From the NCBI RefSeq assembly GCF_000716875.1, contig NZ_JNWQ01000008.1, forward strand, positions 51,606 through 115,605: a stretch of DNA of 64,000 nucleotides, read 5' to 3'. The notes below the pieces were generated by a model. It had not been told where the DNA came from. It ran no database searches and worked only from the letters and a program-made list of their open reading frames with translations. Positions 10,171 through 20,672 of the stretch are shown here, one piece after another; position 1 is the stretch's first letter; every line of letters begins with the position of its first letter. This stretch comes from Streptomyces novaecaesareae. GTDB lineage: Bacteria > Actinomycetota > Actinomycetes > Streptomycetales > Streptomycetaceae. A program made the translations under genes and the position numbers.

Positions 10171-12002
10171 CAGGGGCCCGCCACCGGGTTGGGGATGTCC
10201 ACGTACACGGACTGGGTGGCGACCGGGCCGACCAGTTCGTCCAGGCCGTTGATCCGGGTGAGCAGGTTGGCCTTGCAGGGCAGCGTGGGCGCGTCGAGCA
10301 GCAGCGCGGGCAGCGCCGAGCCGGTGGCTGCGGCCGCGGGACCGGCCAGGAACCGGCGCAGCGCCGCCAACAGCACCGTTTCGTCGGCCAGTTGCTGGGA
10401 GCCGAGGGCGCCGATCAGGCCGAGGACGTGGTTGATGCCGAGGTAGTAGGCGAAGTGGTGGTCGATCACCGGGTCGGGCAGGAAGGTGTCGCTGTCGGTG
10501 CCGAGCCCGGGCAGCCGGGCGGTGAGCCGTTCGGCGGCGCTCTCGCGGTAGTAGTAGCCCTGGTTGTCCCGGTAGCGGCCGCCGGTCGGCCAGCCGTCGG
10601 CGTCCAGCAGGACCAGGCTGTTCTGCTGGTGGGCTTCGAGGGCGATGCCGGCCCGGCCGTCCAGCCAGAGGACGGGCAGCACGACGGTTTCCAGGTAGCG
10701 CAGGAACCAATCGGCGGCCACGGTCGGCTGCGGTCGGCCGCATCGGGCGGCGAGCGCCCGCAGGATGTCGCCGAGCCTGGAGGGCACGGTGTCGCCGGCG
10801 CCGAGCGGCTGTTCGGCGACCAGTCCGGCGACGCACAGCACGCGCTCGGCGGGGGCGAACGGCTGGGCGCGCAGCACGGTGTCCAGGCCGCCCGGGTCGC
10901 CGAGCGCGGGGTGGTCGACGCCGATCCAGGCCGGGTCGCGGACGATGTCGAAGCCGGGGTGGGCGGCCTGCCACTCGGCGGCCAGCCCGCTCTCCAGCAG
11001 CCGGTGCACCTCCAGGCCGCGGTGCAGTTCCTTGCGCAGGTTCTCCCGGCGGGAGTTGGTGATCCGCAGGCCGAGCGAGAGCTTGAGCATCCACGGGGTG
11101 CCGGGCCGGTAGACGGTGCGCACCGAGGAGGTGGGGTACCAGGGCTCCCCGGCCGGGCCGAGGTCGTGCAGCAGCCCGTCGGCGAGCAGTGCGGCGACGG
11201 CCGGCCGGTGAGCGAGTTCGCGGGCCTGCCAGGGGTGCAGCGGCAGGGCGGCGGTGCCGGGCGGCAGCGCGGGGCGGCCGCCGAGCAGGCCGGCGGTGAG
11301 CTGCTCGGCGCTTTCGGCGACGGCGGAGCCCGCGGCGAGCAGTTCGCGGTCCACGGCGTACCAGTGGAGTTGGAAGGAGCCGTGCAGTTCGGGCGAGTAG
11401 GCGACGCTCTGGGCCGGGCCGAGGCCGTCGCGGCTCTTCGGGGTGGGGTGGAGCGGGTGGCCGAGCAGCAGGGACTGTTCGGCGGCGAGGAAGTGCGAGC
11501 GTTCCGGCCCGCCGGGGGCGGGGGCGGTGCGGCGGTGGGCGAGGATCTCGGCGGTGCGGACGACCGAGTCGGCGACCCGGGCGGCGAGGTCGGCGACCTG
11601 TCCGGGGTCGGGTCGCTCGGCGGCCGCGGCGGCGAGCAGCGCGGCGGCGGTGACGGCGTCCACCGGGGCGTCGGCCCCTTGACCCGCCGTACGGCCTTCG
11701 TCCGCCGCGCGCCCTTCGCCTACCGAGAGGGTGGCGCGGCCGAAGCGGTGCCAACCGCCCGGGGACCAGTAGCGGACGGGGGCGGTGAGCCGGGCCGCCC
11801 CGCCGAGGACGGCGATCCGGAGGCAGCCGTCGGGGCCGGGCCGGGCTCCGGTCTCCCTGGTCCAGCAGCGCAACAGGGCTTCCAGCGCGGCCTGTTCGGC
11901 GGCGACGGCGGGGTCGGCGTGCAGCAGCGGGTCGGGCTCGACGGCCGACCGCGGCGCGGACAGCGGCGGTCCGGGCGGGGCTCCGGTGAGGGCGGTGCTC
12001 AA
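10170..12002 (-). CDS. IucA/IucC-family NRPS-independent siderophore synthetase, first gene of operon
   Basis: A 610-residue synthetase paralogous to the one at 6278-8101. Motifs include SLLLGHPLHPTPKSRDGLG, LPLHPWQARELAH, KLSLGLRITNSRRENL and ALEAHQQNSLVLLD, and a C-terminal FhuF-like CKANLLTRINGLDEL. The start is the TTG at 12002, preceded by AAGGAG with 5-base spacing; no in-frame ATG or GTG with a good site fits the family N-terminus. It lies directly behind the iron box at 12080-12098 and so should be made under iron starvation. Two such synthetases plus IucB- and IucD-like enzymes resemble the aerobactin set iucABCD. Confidence 0.92.
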   Translation of the reverse strand: MSTALTGAPPGPPLSAPRSAVEPDPLLHADPAVAAEQAALEALLRCWTRETGARPGPDGCLRIAVLGGAARLTAPVRYWSPGGWHRFGRATLSVGEGRAADEGRTAGQGADAPVDAVTAAALLAAAAAERPDPGQVADLAARVADSVVRTAEILAHRRTAPAPGGPERSHFLAAEQSLLLGHPLHPTPKSRDGLGPAQSVAYSPELHGSFQLHWYAVDRELLAAGSAVAESAEQLTAGLLGGRPALPPGTAALPLHPWQARELAHRPAVAALLADGLLHDLGPAGEPWYPTSSVRTVYRPGTPWMLKLSLGLRITNSRRENLRKELHRGLEVHRLLESGLAAEWQAAHPGFDIVRDPAWIGVDHPALGDPGGLDTVLRAQPFAPAERVLCVAGLVAEQPLGAGDTVPSRLGDILRALAARCGRPQPTVAADWFLRYLETVVLPVLWLDGRAGIALEAHQQNSLVLLDADGWPTGGRYRDNQGYYYRESAAERLTARLPGLGTDSDTFLPDPVIDHHFAYYLGINHVLGLIGALGSQQLADETVLLAALRRFLAGPAAAATGSALPALLLDAPTLPCKANLLTRINGLDELVGPVATQSVYVDIPNPVAGP

Positions 12003-12079
12003 GGCTGCTCCTTGGGGCGCGTGGGGGTGCCGACGCGCACAGGTGGAGAAGGGAACCGGCGGGCGCTCGCACCGTCGCG

Positions 12080-12098
12080 TCAGGTAAGGGTTACCTAT
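12080..12098 (-). promoter_or_regulatory. Iron box (DmdR/IdeR-type operator) of the siderophore operon
   Basis: TCAGGTAAGGGTTACCTAT matches the actinobacterial iron box TTAGGTTAGGCTCACCTAA at 14 of 19 positions and contains the perfect inverted repeat AGGTAA-GGG-TTACCT (12082-12096). It lies about 80 bases before the first siderophore gene. DmdR-type repressors bind such sites with Fe(II), so the operon should be off when iron is plentiful. Confidence 0.88.
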
Positions 12099-12310
12099 CC
12101 ATGACGGGTGATCACAAGGACGGCTCACTCGTCCAGGTGAAGATCGGGGATTGTCCACCACCGGAGGCCCGGGCCCTGCTGTGCCAACGAGCCGACCGGG
12201 CCCGCGTCACGGATCGGTGACCTCCGGGCCGGGCCGCAACCCGGGGGGCGGGCACGGCCGTCCTCGTCTGCGATGGAAGACTCCAGGGCGGTGGCCCGCC
12301 GCACCACAGG

Positions 12311-12355
12311 CCGACCGAGCACCACCCGACCGAGTACGGACCGACCGAGCACAGG
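12311..12355 (+). repeat. Three 15-bp tandem repeats before the first peptidase gene
   Basis: The 12-mer CCGACCGAGYAC occurs at 12311, 12326 and 12341, an exact 15-base period, ending just before the ribosome binding site of the peptidase gene at 12369. It could be a leader or operator repeat. The rest of the 12003-12368 intergenic region holds the iron box and GC-rich sequence without a gene. Confidence 0.8.
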
Positions 12356-12368
12356 GGGACGCGCACAG

Positions 12369-13571
12369 ATGTCAACGATCCACCGCCGAGCACTGGCCGC
12401 CGCCGCGGTCGCGGGAGCCCTGATCGCCGTGAGCGCCTGCGGACCGGACGGCCCGGCGGGCGACGGCGGGGGCACCGCCGCGCCGCCGCCCAACTCGGCC
12501 GCGGCGACCGGCGGCACCGGCGCAGGCGGCGTGATCGGCGGGATCACCCTCCCGTCCGGTCTGCCCACCGGCCTGCTGGAGGGCCTGCCGAGGAGCTGGG
12601 ACGACCTGAAGAAGTGGAAGTTCGAGGACTGGGACAAGTGGGCGTCCAAGCACGTCTTCAACAACCCGGTGGTGAAGGACTTCTGGGATCCGGACAAGAT
12701 GGGCGACTCCAAGCCCGCCGAGCCGGCTCCGCCCGCCGCCAAGCCCTCCCCGGCCACCCCCAAGCCCGCCACCGACGACGGCGTGACCGATCCGGAGCCG
12801 CCGGTGGTCAAGGCCGTGGCGGTGCCCCGCCCGTACACCAAGCAGCCCTCCGGCAAGGTGTTCTTCTCCGCCCAGGGCGGCCGCGGCAACTGCTCGGCAA
12901 CGGTGATCACCGACCCGCAGCACCCGGGCAGGAGCAACCTGGTGTGGACGGCGGGCCACTGCGTGCACCCCGGCAAGGGCGGCAGCTACTACAAGGACCT
13001 GGTCTTCGTGCCCGCCTACAACAACTCGGGCGCGTCCAGCGGCGGCAAGCGGGCCCCGCTGTCCGAGCTGGCCCCGTTCGGCACCTGGTGGGCCGACCAG
13101 GTCGCCACCTCCCCGCAGTGGACGGTCGAGGGCGGCAGCTCCGGCGACGCCGCCAACCAGTACGACTTCGCGATCATGCGCGTGCACAACCAGAACGACA
13201 CCGGCAAGTCCCTGGAGGAGACGGTCGGTTCGGCCGTCCCGGTGTGGTTCGACGCCCCCCGCGACAAGCTCGGTGTCTGGGCCACCGGCTACCCGCTGCT
13301 CAAGCCGTTCGACGGCCAGGAGCTGTACAAGTGCGACGGCGGCAAGCCGACCCGGCTCTCCTTTGACGCCAAGCGCCCGTCGATGCTCACCATCGGCTGC
13401 GACATGACCCAGGGCTCCAGCGGCGGCGGCTGGTTCGCCACCATGCCGGACGGCAGGACCGCCCTGGTCAGCAACACCTCGATCGGCACCCAGGAGCACA
13501 CCTCGCTGAGCGGCCCGTACCTGGAGACGGTCGCCAAGCAGGCCCTGGAATGGATCTCCAGGAAGCCGTAG
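12369..13571 (+). CDS. Secreted trypsin-like serine peptidase, lipoprotein
   Basis: A 400-residue exported protein. The signal peptide ends in a lipobox, VSAC with Cys24, so it should be anchored on the outer face of the membrane. A low-complexity Pro/Ala linker contains a Trp-rich motif (DDLKKWKFEDWDKW), followed by a chymotrypsin-fold domain with His197 (TAGHC), Asp266 (YDFAIMRV) and Ser351 (GSSGGGW). The triad is complete. ATG 12369 is chosen because it gives the signal peptide and has an AGGGGGA ribosome binding site; upstream in-frame codons would bury the signal. The next gene is a paralogue in the same direction, 56 bases away. Natural substrates are unknown. Confidence 0.88.
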   Translation: MSTIHRRALAAAAVAGALIAVSACGPDGPAGDGGGTAAPPPNSAAATGGTGAGGVIGGITLPSGLPTGLLEGLPRSWDDLKKWKFEDWDKWASKHVFNNPVVKDFWDPDKMGDSKPAEPAPPAAKPSPATPKPATDDGVTDPEPPVVKAVAVPRPYTKQPSGKVFFSAQGGRGNCSATVITDPQHPGRSNLVWTAGHCVHPGKGGSYYKDLVFVPAYNNSGASSGGKRAPLSELAPFGTWWADQVATSPQWTVEGGSSGDAANQYDFAIMRVHNQNDTGKSLEETVGSAVPVWFDAPRDKLGVWATGYPLLKPFDGQELYKCDGGKPTRLSFDAKRPSMLTIGCDMTQGSSGGGWFATMPDGRTALVSNTSIGTQEHTSLSGPYLETVAKQALEWISRKP

Positions 13572-13627
13572 CCGCCACGGGGGGGGGCGGTACGGGAACA
13601 CCAGCACAGCGCGGGGGACTTTGCAGC

Positions 13628-14746
13628 ATGCCCAGAACCACCAGCCGGGGACGCCGGGCCACCACGGCCGGCGCCACGCTGCTCGCCGCGCTCGCCCTCG
13701 CCGCGACCGCCTGCGGCCCGGACGGCCCCGCCAGGCCGGCCGTCCCGCCCCCCGCGCTCCCCAAGTCCGCGCCCACCAGCCTGGGCGACCTGACGGGCTG
13801 GAAGCTGGAGGACTGGACGAAGTACGTCGCCGACAGCGGGTTCGCCAACGACGCGGCCCCGGGCGCCTGGTCGGCCGCCCGGATGGACGCCGCCAAGCCC
13901 CGGCCCACCCCGGAGTACTCCCTCACCGCCCCCGCGGCGCCCGGCGTCGAGCGGGATCCGGCGCCCGCCGCCGTCCCGGCCCAGCCGCAGCAGCACCCGT
14001 ACGGCCCGGCCGCCGCCGTGGTCGGCCGGCTCTTCATGACCACGCCGCAGGGTGACGCGGCCTGCTCCGCCACCGTGGTCTCCGACCCGGTCAACCCCGG
14101 CCGCAGCAACCTCGTCTACACCGCCGCGCACTGCCTGCACGACGGCAAGGGCAGCGGCTGGCTGAAGAACCTGGTCTTCGTGCCCGGGTTCAACCGGGAC
14201 GGCCAGGCCGCCCACGGCAAGCCGTACCCCGACCAGCAGGCCGCCCCGTACGGCCGGTGGACGGCGGTGCGCGCGCTGGTGTCGCCGACCTGGCTGCAGG
14301 AGAGCGGCGTCGGGGCGCACAACCAGTTCGACTACGGGATCGTGCGGGTGCGCGGCGAGGGCGATTCCGGCAAGTCCCTGGAGGAGACGGTCGGCGGCGC
14401 CGTCCCGATCTGGTTCAACGCCCCGCGCGACCAGATCACTTCGGCCGCCGCCTACGGCTACCCGGCCGAGCGGCCCTTCGACGGCATGGAGCTGGACCAC
14501 TGCGACTCGCCCGTCGCGCCCGCCCGGCTCTCCTTCGACCGGACCCGCCCGCCGATGTACGTGATCGGCTGCTCGATGACCGCGGGCTCCAGCGGCGGCG
14601 GCTGGTTCATCACCAAGGACGGCAAGCCCAACCTGATCAGCGTCGGCGCGGTCGGCAACCGCAATCCGGCCGGCTACCAGGCCGGTCCGGCCCTGCAGGA
14701 CCAGGCGAAGCAGGCCTTCGACTACTTCGCCAAGAACGTCAGGTAG
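13628..14746 (+). CDS. Secreted trypsin-like serine peptidase, tandem paralogue
   Basis: A 372-residue paralogue of the preceding gene product. The N-terminus (SRGRRATT, then a hydrophobic run ending AATAC, Cys29) fits a lipoprotein signal, with a twin-arginine pair that could mean Tat export. The Trp-rich linker motif is conserved as DLTGWKLEDWTKY, and the triad is His168 (TAAHC), Asp235 (FDYGIVRV) and Ser322 (GSSGGGW). Both proteins share the segment GKSLEETVG before a conserved VP(V/I)WF. Start ATG 13628 follows a GGGGGA ribosome binding site. The pair is a tandem duplication, probably co-transcribed. Confidence 0.86.
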   Translation: MPRTTSRGRRATTAGATLLAALALAATACGPDGPARPAVPPPALPKSAPTSLGDLTGWKLEDWTKYVADSGFANDAAPGAWSAARMDAAKPRPTPEYSLTAPAAPGVERDPAPAAVPAQPQQHPYGPAAAVVGRLFMTTPQGDAACSATVVSDPVNPGRSNLVYTAAHCLHDGKGSGWLKNLVFVPGFNRDGQAAHGKPYPDQQAAPYGRWTAVRALVSPTWLQESGVGAHNQFDYGIVRVRGEGDSGKSLEETVGGAVPIWFNAPRDQITSAAAYGYPAERPFDGMELDHCDSPVAPARLSFDRTRPPMYVIGCSMTAGSSGGGWFITKDGKPNLISVGAVGNRNPAGYQAGPALQDQAKQAFDYFAKNVR

Positions 14747-14754
14747 CCCCACCC

Positions 14755-14792
14755 GCAACGCCTGCAACGCCCGCAACGCCTGCAACGCCCGC
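14755..14792. repeat. Two 18-bp direct repeats after the peptidase pair
   Basis: CGCAACGCCTGCAACGCC is repeated twice in tandem, itself made of 9-base CGCAACGCC/TGCAACGCC half units. It lies in the convergent gap before hflX and codes for nothing recognisable. Confidence 0.8.
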
Positions 14793-14828
14793 GAGATCCG
14801 CGACCCCCAGGCGGCACCCGCGACATGG

Positions 14829-14867
14829 GAAGGGCCCCCGGACCGAGTTACGGTCCAGGGGCCCTTC
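14829..14867. terminator. Bidirectional intrinsic terminator
   Basis: Long hairpin: GAAGGGCCCC with GGACCG pairs with CGGTCC and GGGGCCCTTC around an AGTTA loop. It separates the convergent peptidase genes and hflX and can work in both directions. Confidence 0.9.
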
Positions 14868-14879
14868 GTGCCCTTCGCC

Positions 14880-16382
14880 TCAGCCCTGCAGGGCCACCGC
14901 GAAGTACCCCAGCTCCGCGGCCAGCTCGGCCGGCACCTTGGCGTGCAGCAGCGTGCCCTCGGCGGTGTGCTCGGTGGAGAGCAGCTCGCCCTCCGCGTGC
15001 ACCCGGGAGACCAGCCCGCCCTGGGTGTAGGGCACCAGGGCCCGCACCTCGATCGCCGGGCGCGGCAGCTCGTCGTCGATGAGCTGCAGCAGTTCCTCGA
15101 TGCCCGCGCCGCTGCGGGCCGACACCACGATGGCGTGCGGCTCGCGGCGCAGCAGGCGCTGCAGCACGTGCGGGTCGGCGGCGTCCGCCTTGTTGATCAC
15201 CACGATCTCCGGCACGTTCTGCGCGTCGACCGAGACGATGACCTCGCGGACGGCGGCCAGCTGCGTCTCCGGCTCGGGGTGCGAGCCGTCCACCACGTGC
15301 AGGATGAGGTCCGCGTCGGCGACCTCCTCCATGGTCGAGCGGAAGGCCTCGACCAGGTGGTGCGGCAGGTGCCGGACGAAGCCGACCGTGTCGGCCAGGG
15401 TGTAGACCCGCCCGCTCGGGGTCTGGGCCCGGCGCACGGTCGGGTCCAGGGTGGCGAACAGCGCGTTCTCCACCAGCACGCCCGCGCCGGTGAGCCGGTT
15501 GAGCAGGGAGGACTTGCCGGCGTTGGTGTACCCGGCGATGGCCACGGACGGCACCTGGTGGCGCTTGCGCTCCTGGCGCTTGGTGTCGCGGCCCTTCTTC
15601 ATGTCGGCGATCTCCTTGCGGAGCTTCGCCATCTTCTCGCGGATCCGGCGCCGGTCGGTCTCGATCTTGGTCTCACCGGGACCACGGGTGGCCATGCCGC
15701 CGCCGGACGAGCCGGAGCCGCCACCACCCATCTGCCGGGACAGCGACTGGCCCCAGCCGCGCAGCCGCGGCAGCATGTACTGCATCTGGGCGAGCGAGAC
15801 CTGCGCCTTGCCCTCACGGGACTTGGCGTGCTGGGCGAAGATGTCCAGGATCAGGGCCGTCCGGTCGACGACCTTGACCTTGACCACGTCCTCCAGCTGG
15901 ATCAGCTGGCCGGGGGTGAGCTCACCGTCGCAGACCACGGTGTCGGCGCCGCTGGCGGCGACGATGTCGCGCAGCTCCTTCGCCTTGCCGGAGCCGATGT
16001 AGGTGGCCGCGTCGGGCTTGTCGCGACGCTGGATGACGCCGTCCAGCACCTCGGAGCCGGCCGTCTCGGCGAGCGCGGCGAGCTCCGCCATCGAGTTCTC
16101 GGCCTCCTCCAGCGTGCCGTCGGTCCAGACGCCGACGAGCACCACGCGCTCCAGGCGGAGCTGGCGGTACTCGACCTCGGTGACGTCTTCGAGTTCGGTG
16201 GAGAGGCCGGCGACACGGCGCAGCGCGGCTCGCTCGCTGCGGTCGTACTGGTCGCCGTCGTAGTGGCGGTCGAGGTCCTCGTCGATGGCCGCGAGGTCCT
16301 CGTCCATGAGGGCTTCCGCCCGCAGACCGTCGATGCGGCGCGGAGCGTCGGCGTGGTCGCGGGTGTCGAACGTGGAGGTCAT
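14880..16382 (-). CDS. hflX: GTPase HflX
   Basis: Ribosome-associated GTPase linked to splitting or rescue of stalled ribosomes. The 500-residue product has the HflX N-terminal domain (TYIGSGKAKELRD and VVCDGELTPGQLIQLE), the glycine-rich linker RGPGETKIETDRRRIREK, and a Gly-domain with G1 GYTNAGKSSL, G3 DTVGFV and G4 NKAD. It is longer than the E. coli protein (about 426) because of N-terminal and C-terminal additions, as usual in Streptomyces. ATG 16382 has AAGGACAG just upstream. It is followed by the shared terminator at 14829. Confidence 0.95.
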   Translation of the reverse strand: MTSTFDTRDHADAPRRIDGLRAEALMDEDLAAIDEDLDRHYDGDQYDRSERAALRRVAGLSTELEDVTEVEYRQLRLERVVLVGVWTDGTLEEAENSMAELAALAETAGSEVLDGVIQRRDKPDAATYIGSGKAKELRDIVAASGADTVVCDGELTPGQLIQLEDVVKVKVVDRTALILDIFAQHAKSREGKAQVSLAQMQYMLPRLRGWGQSLSRQMGGGGSGSSGGGMATRGPGETKIETDRRRIREKMAKLRKEIADMKKGRDTKRQERKRHQVPSVAIAGYTNAGKSSLLNRLTGAGVLVENALFATLDPTVRRAQTPSGRVYTLADTVGFVRHLPHHLVEAFRSTMEEVADADLILHVVDGSHPEPETQLAAVREVIVSVDAQNVPEIVVINKADAADPHVLQRLLRREPHAIVVSARSGAGIEELLQLIDDELPRPAIEVRALVPYTQGGLVSRVHAEGELLSTEHTAEGTLLHAKVPAELAAELGYFAVALQG

Positions 16383-16599
16383 TCTGTCCTTAGGCTGCTG
16401 GTACGGGTGGCCTTCGGGGACCGTCGGAGCGGTCCCGTAGGGAGTCTGCCCAGCTGCCGCCCCGGCTACCGTCCGGGCGGGGTGAGCTACCCCTCGGATC
16501 CTCCGGCGCCACCGGGGCTCCTGTGCCCTGAGAACGCCGAGGACCGGCCGTGAATTCCCCATGATGGTCGCACGCCCGGCCCGCGGTGGTCATCCCATT

Positions 16600-18807
<2,208 letters not shown>

Positions 18808-18980
18808 CGGCACCTCCGGCAACAGTCGCCGGGTGCTGCCCCTCCCAGGGGTGATCGACCCGGTGGTCCATGCTACCGAGCAGAGCACGTTCCGCGATGC
18901 CGTGATTCCCGTCCGCGACCGGTATCACCCGATCGGGGGGATTCGTCGCTGCACGAATTGGGCAAACCGGGCCGTCGGCC

Positions 18981-19886
18981 CTACCGGATCGACGCCCACC
19001 AGCGCTCGTCCAGCCGGCCCTCGGCCACGATCACCGCCGGGCCGGCCATCTCCACCCGGCCGTCCGGGTGCTCGGTGATGACCAGTCGGCCGCCGAGCAC
19101 GTCCACGGTGTACGCGACGGCCTCACCGGTGACGGCCGGGTCGGCGCCGTCCCGGCGGATCGCGGCCACCGCGACCGCGCAGGCGCCGGTGCCGCAGGAG
19201 CGGGTCTCGCCCGAGCCCCGCTCGTGCACCCGCATCGCGACGTGCCGCGGCCCGCGGTCCACCACGAACTCGACGTTGACGCCCTCGGGGTAGGCGCCGT
19301 CGGGGCTGGTGAGCGGCGCGGTCCGCAGCTCACCGGCGTGGTCCAGGCTCTCCACGAAGGCCACCGCGTGCGGGTTGCCCATGTTGACGTTCAGCGCCGG
19401 CCAGCGCCGCTCGCCGACCGCGACCTCGATGCCGTCCGGTCCGGGCAGCCGGGCGCGGCCCATGTCGATGGTGACGTCACCGGGCGTGCCGTCCTCGGCG
19501 TCCTCGGCGACCTTCGCGGTGAGCACCCCGGAGCGGGTGGCGATCGCCAGCTCGCCCGGCTTGGCCAGGCCGGCCTCGACCAGGAAGCGGGCGAAGACCC
19601 GCAGGCCGTTGCCGCACATCTCGGCGATGCTGCCGTCGGAGTTGCGGTAGTCCATGAACCACTCGGCCCGGTCGGCCATCCCCGCGGCGGCCGGGTCGGC
19701 GGCGGAGCGCACCACCCGCAGCAGCCCGTCCCCGCCGATGCCGGCCCGCCGGTCGCACAGCGCCGCGACGGTCTCGGGACCGATCTCCAGCACGCCGTCC
19801 GGGTCCGGGACGATGACGAAGTCGTTCTGGGTGCCGTGCCCCTTGAAGAAGGGGAGGCCGCCCTGCGGGGAAGAGGATGCGCTCAC
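18981..19886 (-). CDS. dapF: Diaminopimelate epimerase
   Basis: Converts LL- to meso-diaminopimelate for lysine synthesis and, where used, peptidoglycan. The 301-residue protein has both catalytic cysteines in their motifs, Cys91 (AEMCGNGLRVFAR) and Cys231 (RSCGTGACAVAV), and the substrate-binding GNPHAV and HERGSGET segments. The GTG at 19886 follows GGAGGG with almost no spacing, so the ribosome binding site is unusually close; no better in-frame start is evident. It sits between rshA and a small membrane protein gene on the same strand. Confidence 0.95.
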   Translation of the reverse strand: MSASSSPQGGLPFFKGHGTQNDFVIVPDPDGVLEIGPETVAALCDRRAGIGGDGLLRVVRSAADPAAAGMADRAEWFMDYRNSDGSIAEMCGNGLRVFARFLVEAGLAKPGELAIATRSGVLTAKVAEDAEDGTPGDVTIDMGRARLPGPDGIEVAVGERRWPALNVNMGNPHAVAFVESLDHAGELRTAPLTSPDGAYPEGVNVEFVVDRGPRHVAMRVHERGSGETRSCGTGACAVAVAAIRRDGADPAVTGEAVAYTVDVLGGRLVITEHPDGRVEMAGPAVIVAEGRLDERWWASIR

Positions 19887-19932
19887 CCCTCCGATGGTAC
19901 TGAGAGGTGCGTGGCGGCTGCCCGGGGAGGGC

Positions 19933-20445
19933 CTACCGCAGGTAGGCGACCCGCCAGACCGCGAGCGCGCAGGCGGCCAGCGCGATCAGGGTGTAGACCA
20001 CGATCGCCTTCCAGCCGGCCCGCTGCCCGGAGCCCCGGCGCGGCAGCCCCGGCCACTTGTAGCCGGCGTGCCGGGCGGCCATCGCGCCCCAGCCGAAGGA
20101 GGCGGCGGTGAGCAGCAGCCCGAGCATGCCGACCATGGTGGCGCGCGCCCCGGCCGAGCCGAAGGCGAGCGGGAAGGCGAACATCAGCGAGCCTAGGGTG
20201 CCCAGCAGGGCGATCGGCAGGGTCTGCCACCAGCGCAGCCGGCGCCGCGGCCGGATCTCCCGTTCGTGCACGGCACCCCCGGGCGGTGTGCGGGTGTCCA
20301 GGGCGGGCAGCGCGACCGCGTACGAGGTCGGCGCCTCCAGTCCGGTCAGCACCGGGAGGTCGCCCATCGTCGACTCGTCGAACTCCTCGGCCGGGGCGGT
20401 GACGCTTCCCCTCTGACCGGAGTCGGGGCCGGTACCCGTCGACAC
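19933..20445 (-). CDS. Conserved integral membrane protein, three predicted segments
   Basis: Unrecognised 170-residue protein. The first 65 residues are acidic and Pro-rich and look cytoplasmic, ending in a basic RPRRRLRWW. Three hydrophobic segments follow (about residues 74-93, 100-120 and 145-165), the last close to the C-terminus. GTG 20445 has GGGGAGG four bases upstream. It is 46 bases upstream of dapF on the same strand, between miaA and dapF, and may be co-transcribed with dapF. No function is suggested by the sequence. Confidence 0.8.
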   Translation of the reverse strand: MSTGTGPDSGQRGSVTAPAEEFDESTMGDLPVLTGLEAPTSYAVALPALDTRTPPGGAVHEREIRPRRRLRWWQTLPIALLGTLGSLMFAFPLAFGSAGARATMVGMLGLLLTAASFGWGAMAARHAGYKWPGLPRRGSGQRAGWKAIVVYTLIALAACALAVWRVAYLR

Positions 20446-20672
20446 GCGGCCTCCCCTGACAGTTCGACACGAGCGGACTCGCGGCCGGGCATGGTCGGCC
20501 CGTTCGGCCGATCCCTATGGCATCGATGATGGCATGTCCAGAGGGGAGTTCCGGGCCTGACCGGGGTCGACGGGTGATCCGTGGCCATCACGTGATCGGG
20601 CCGTGACCGCCGGTTCGTCCTGCACGGTCGCCTGCGCGCGCAGGTGCACCGCCGAATTGGCCGGAACCCGTC

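Noticed and set aside
12273..12368. N-terminal extension MEDSRAVARR... of the first peptidase
   Set aside because: It would bury the lipoprotein signal peptide, and ATG 12369 has its own ribosome binding site.
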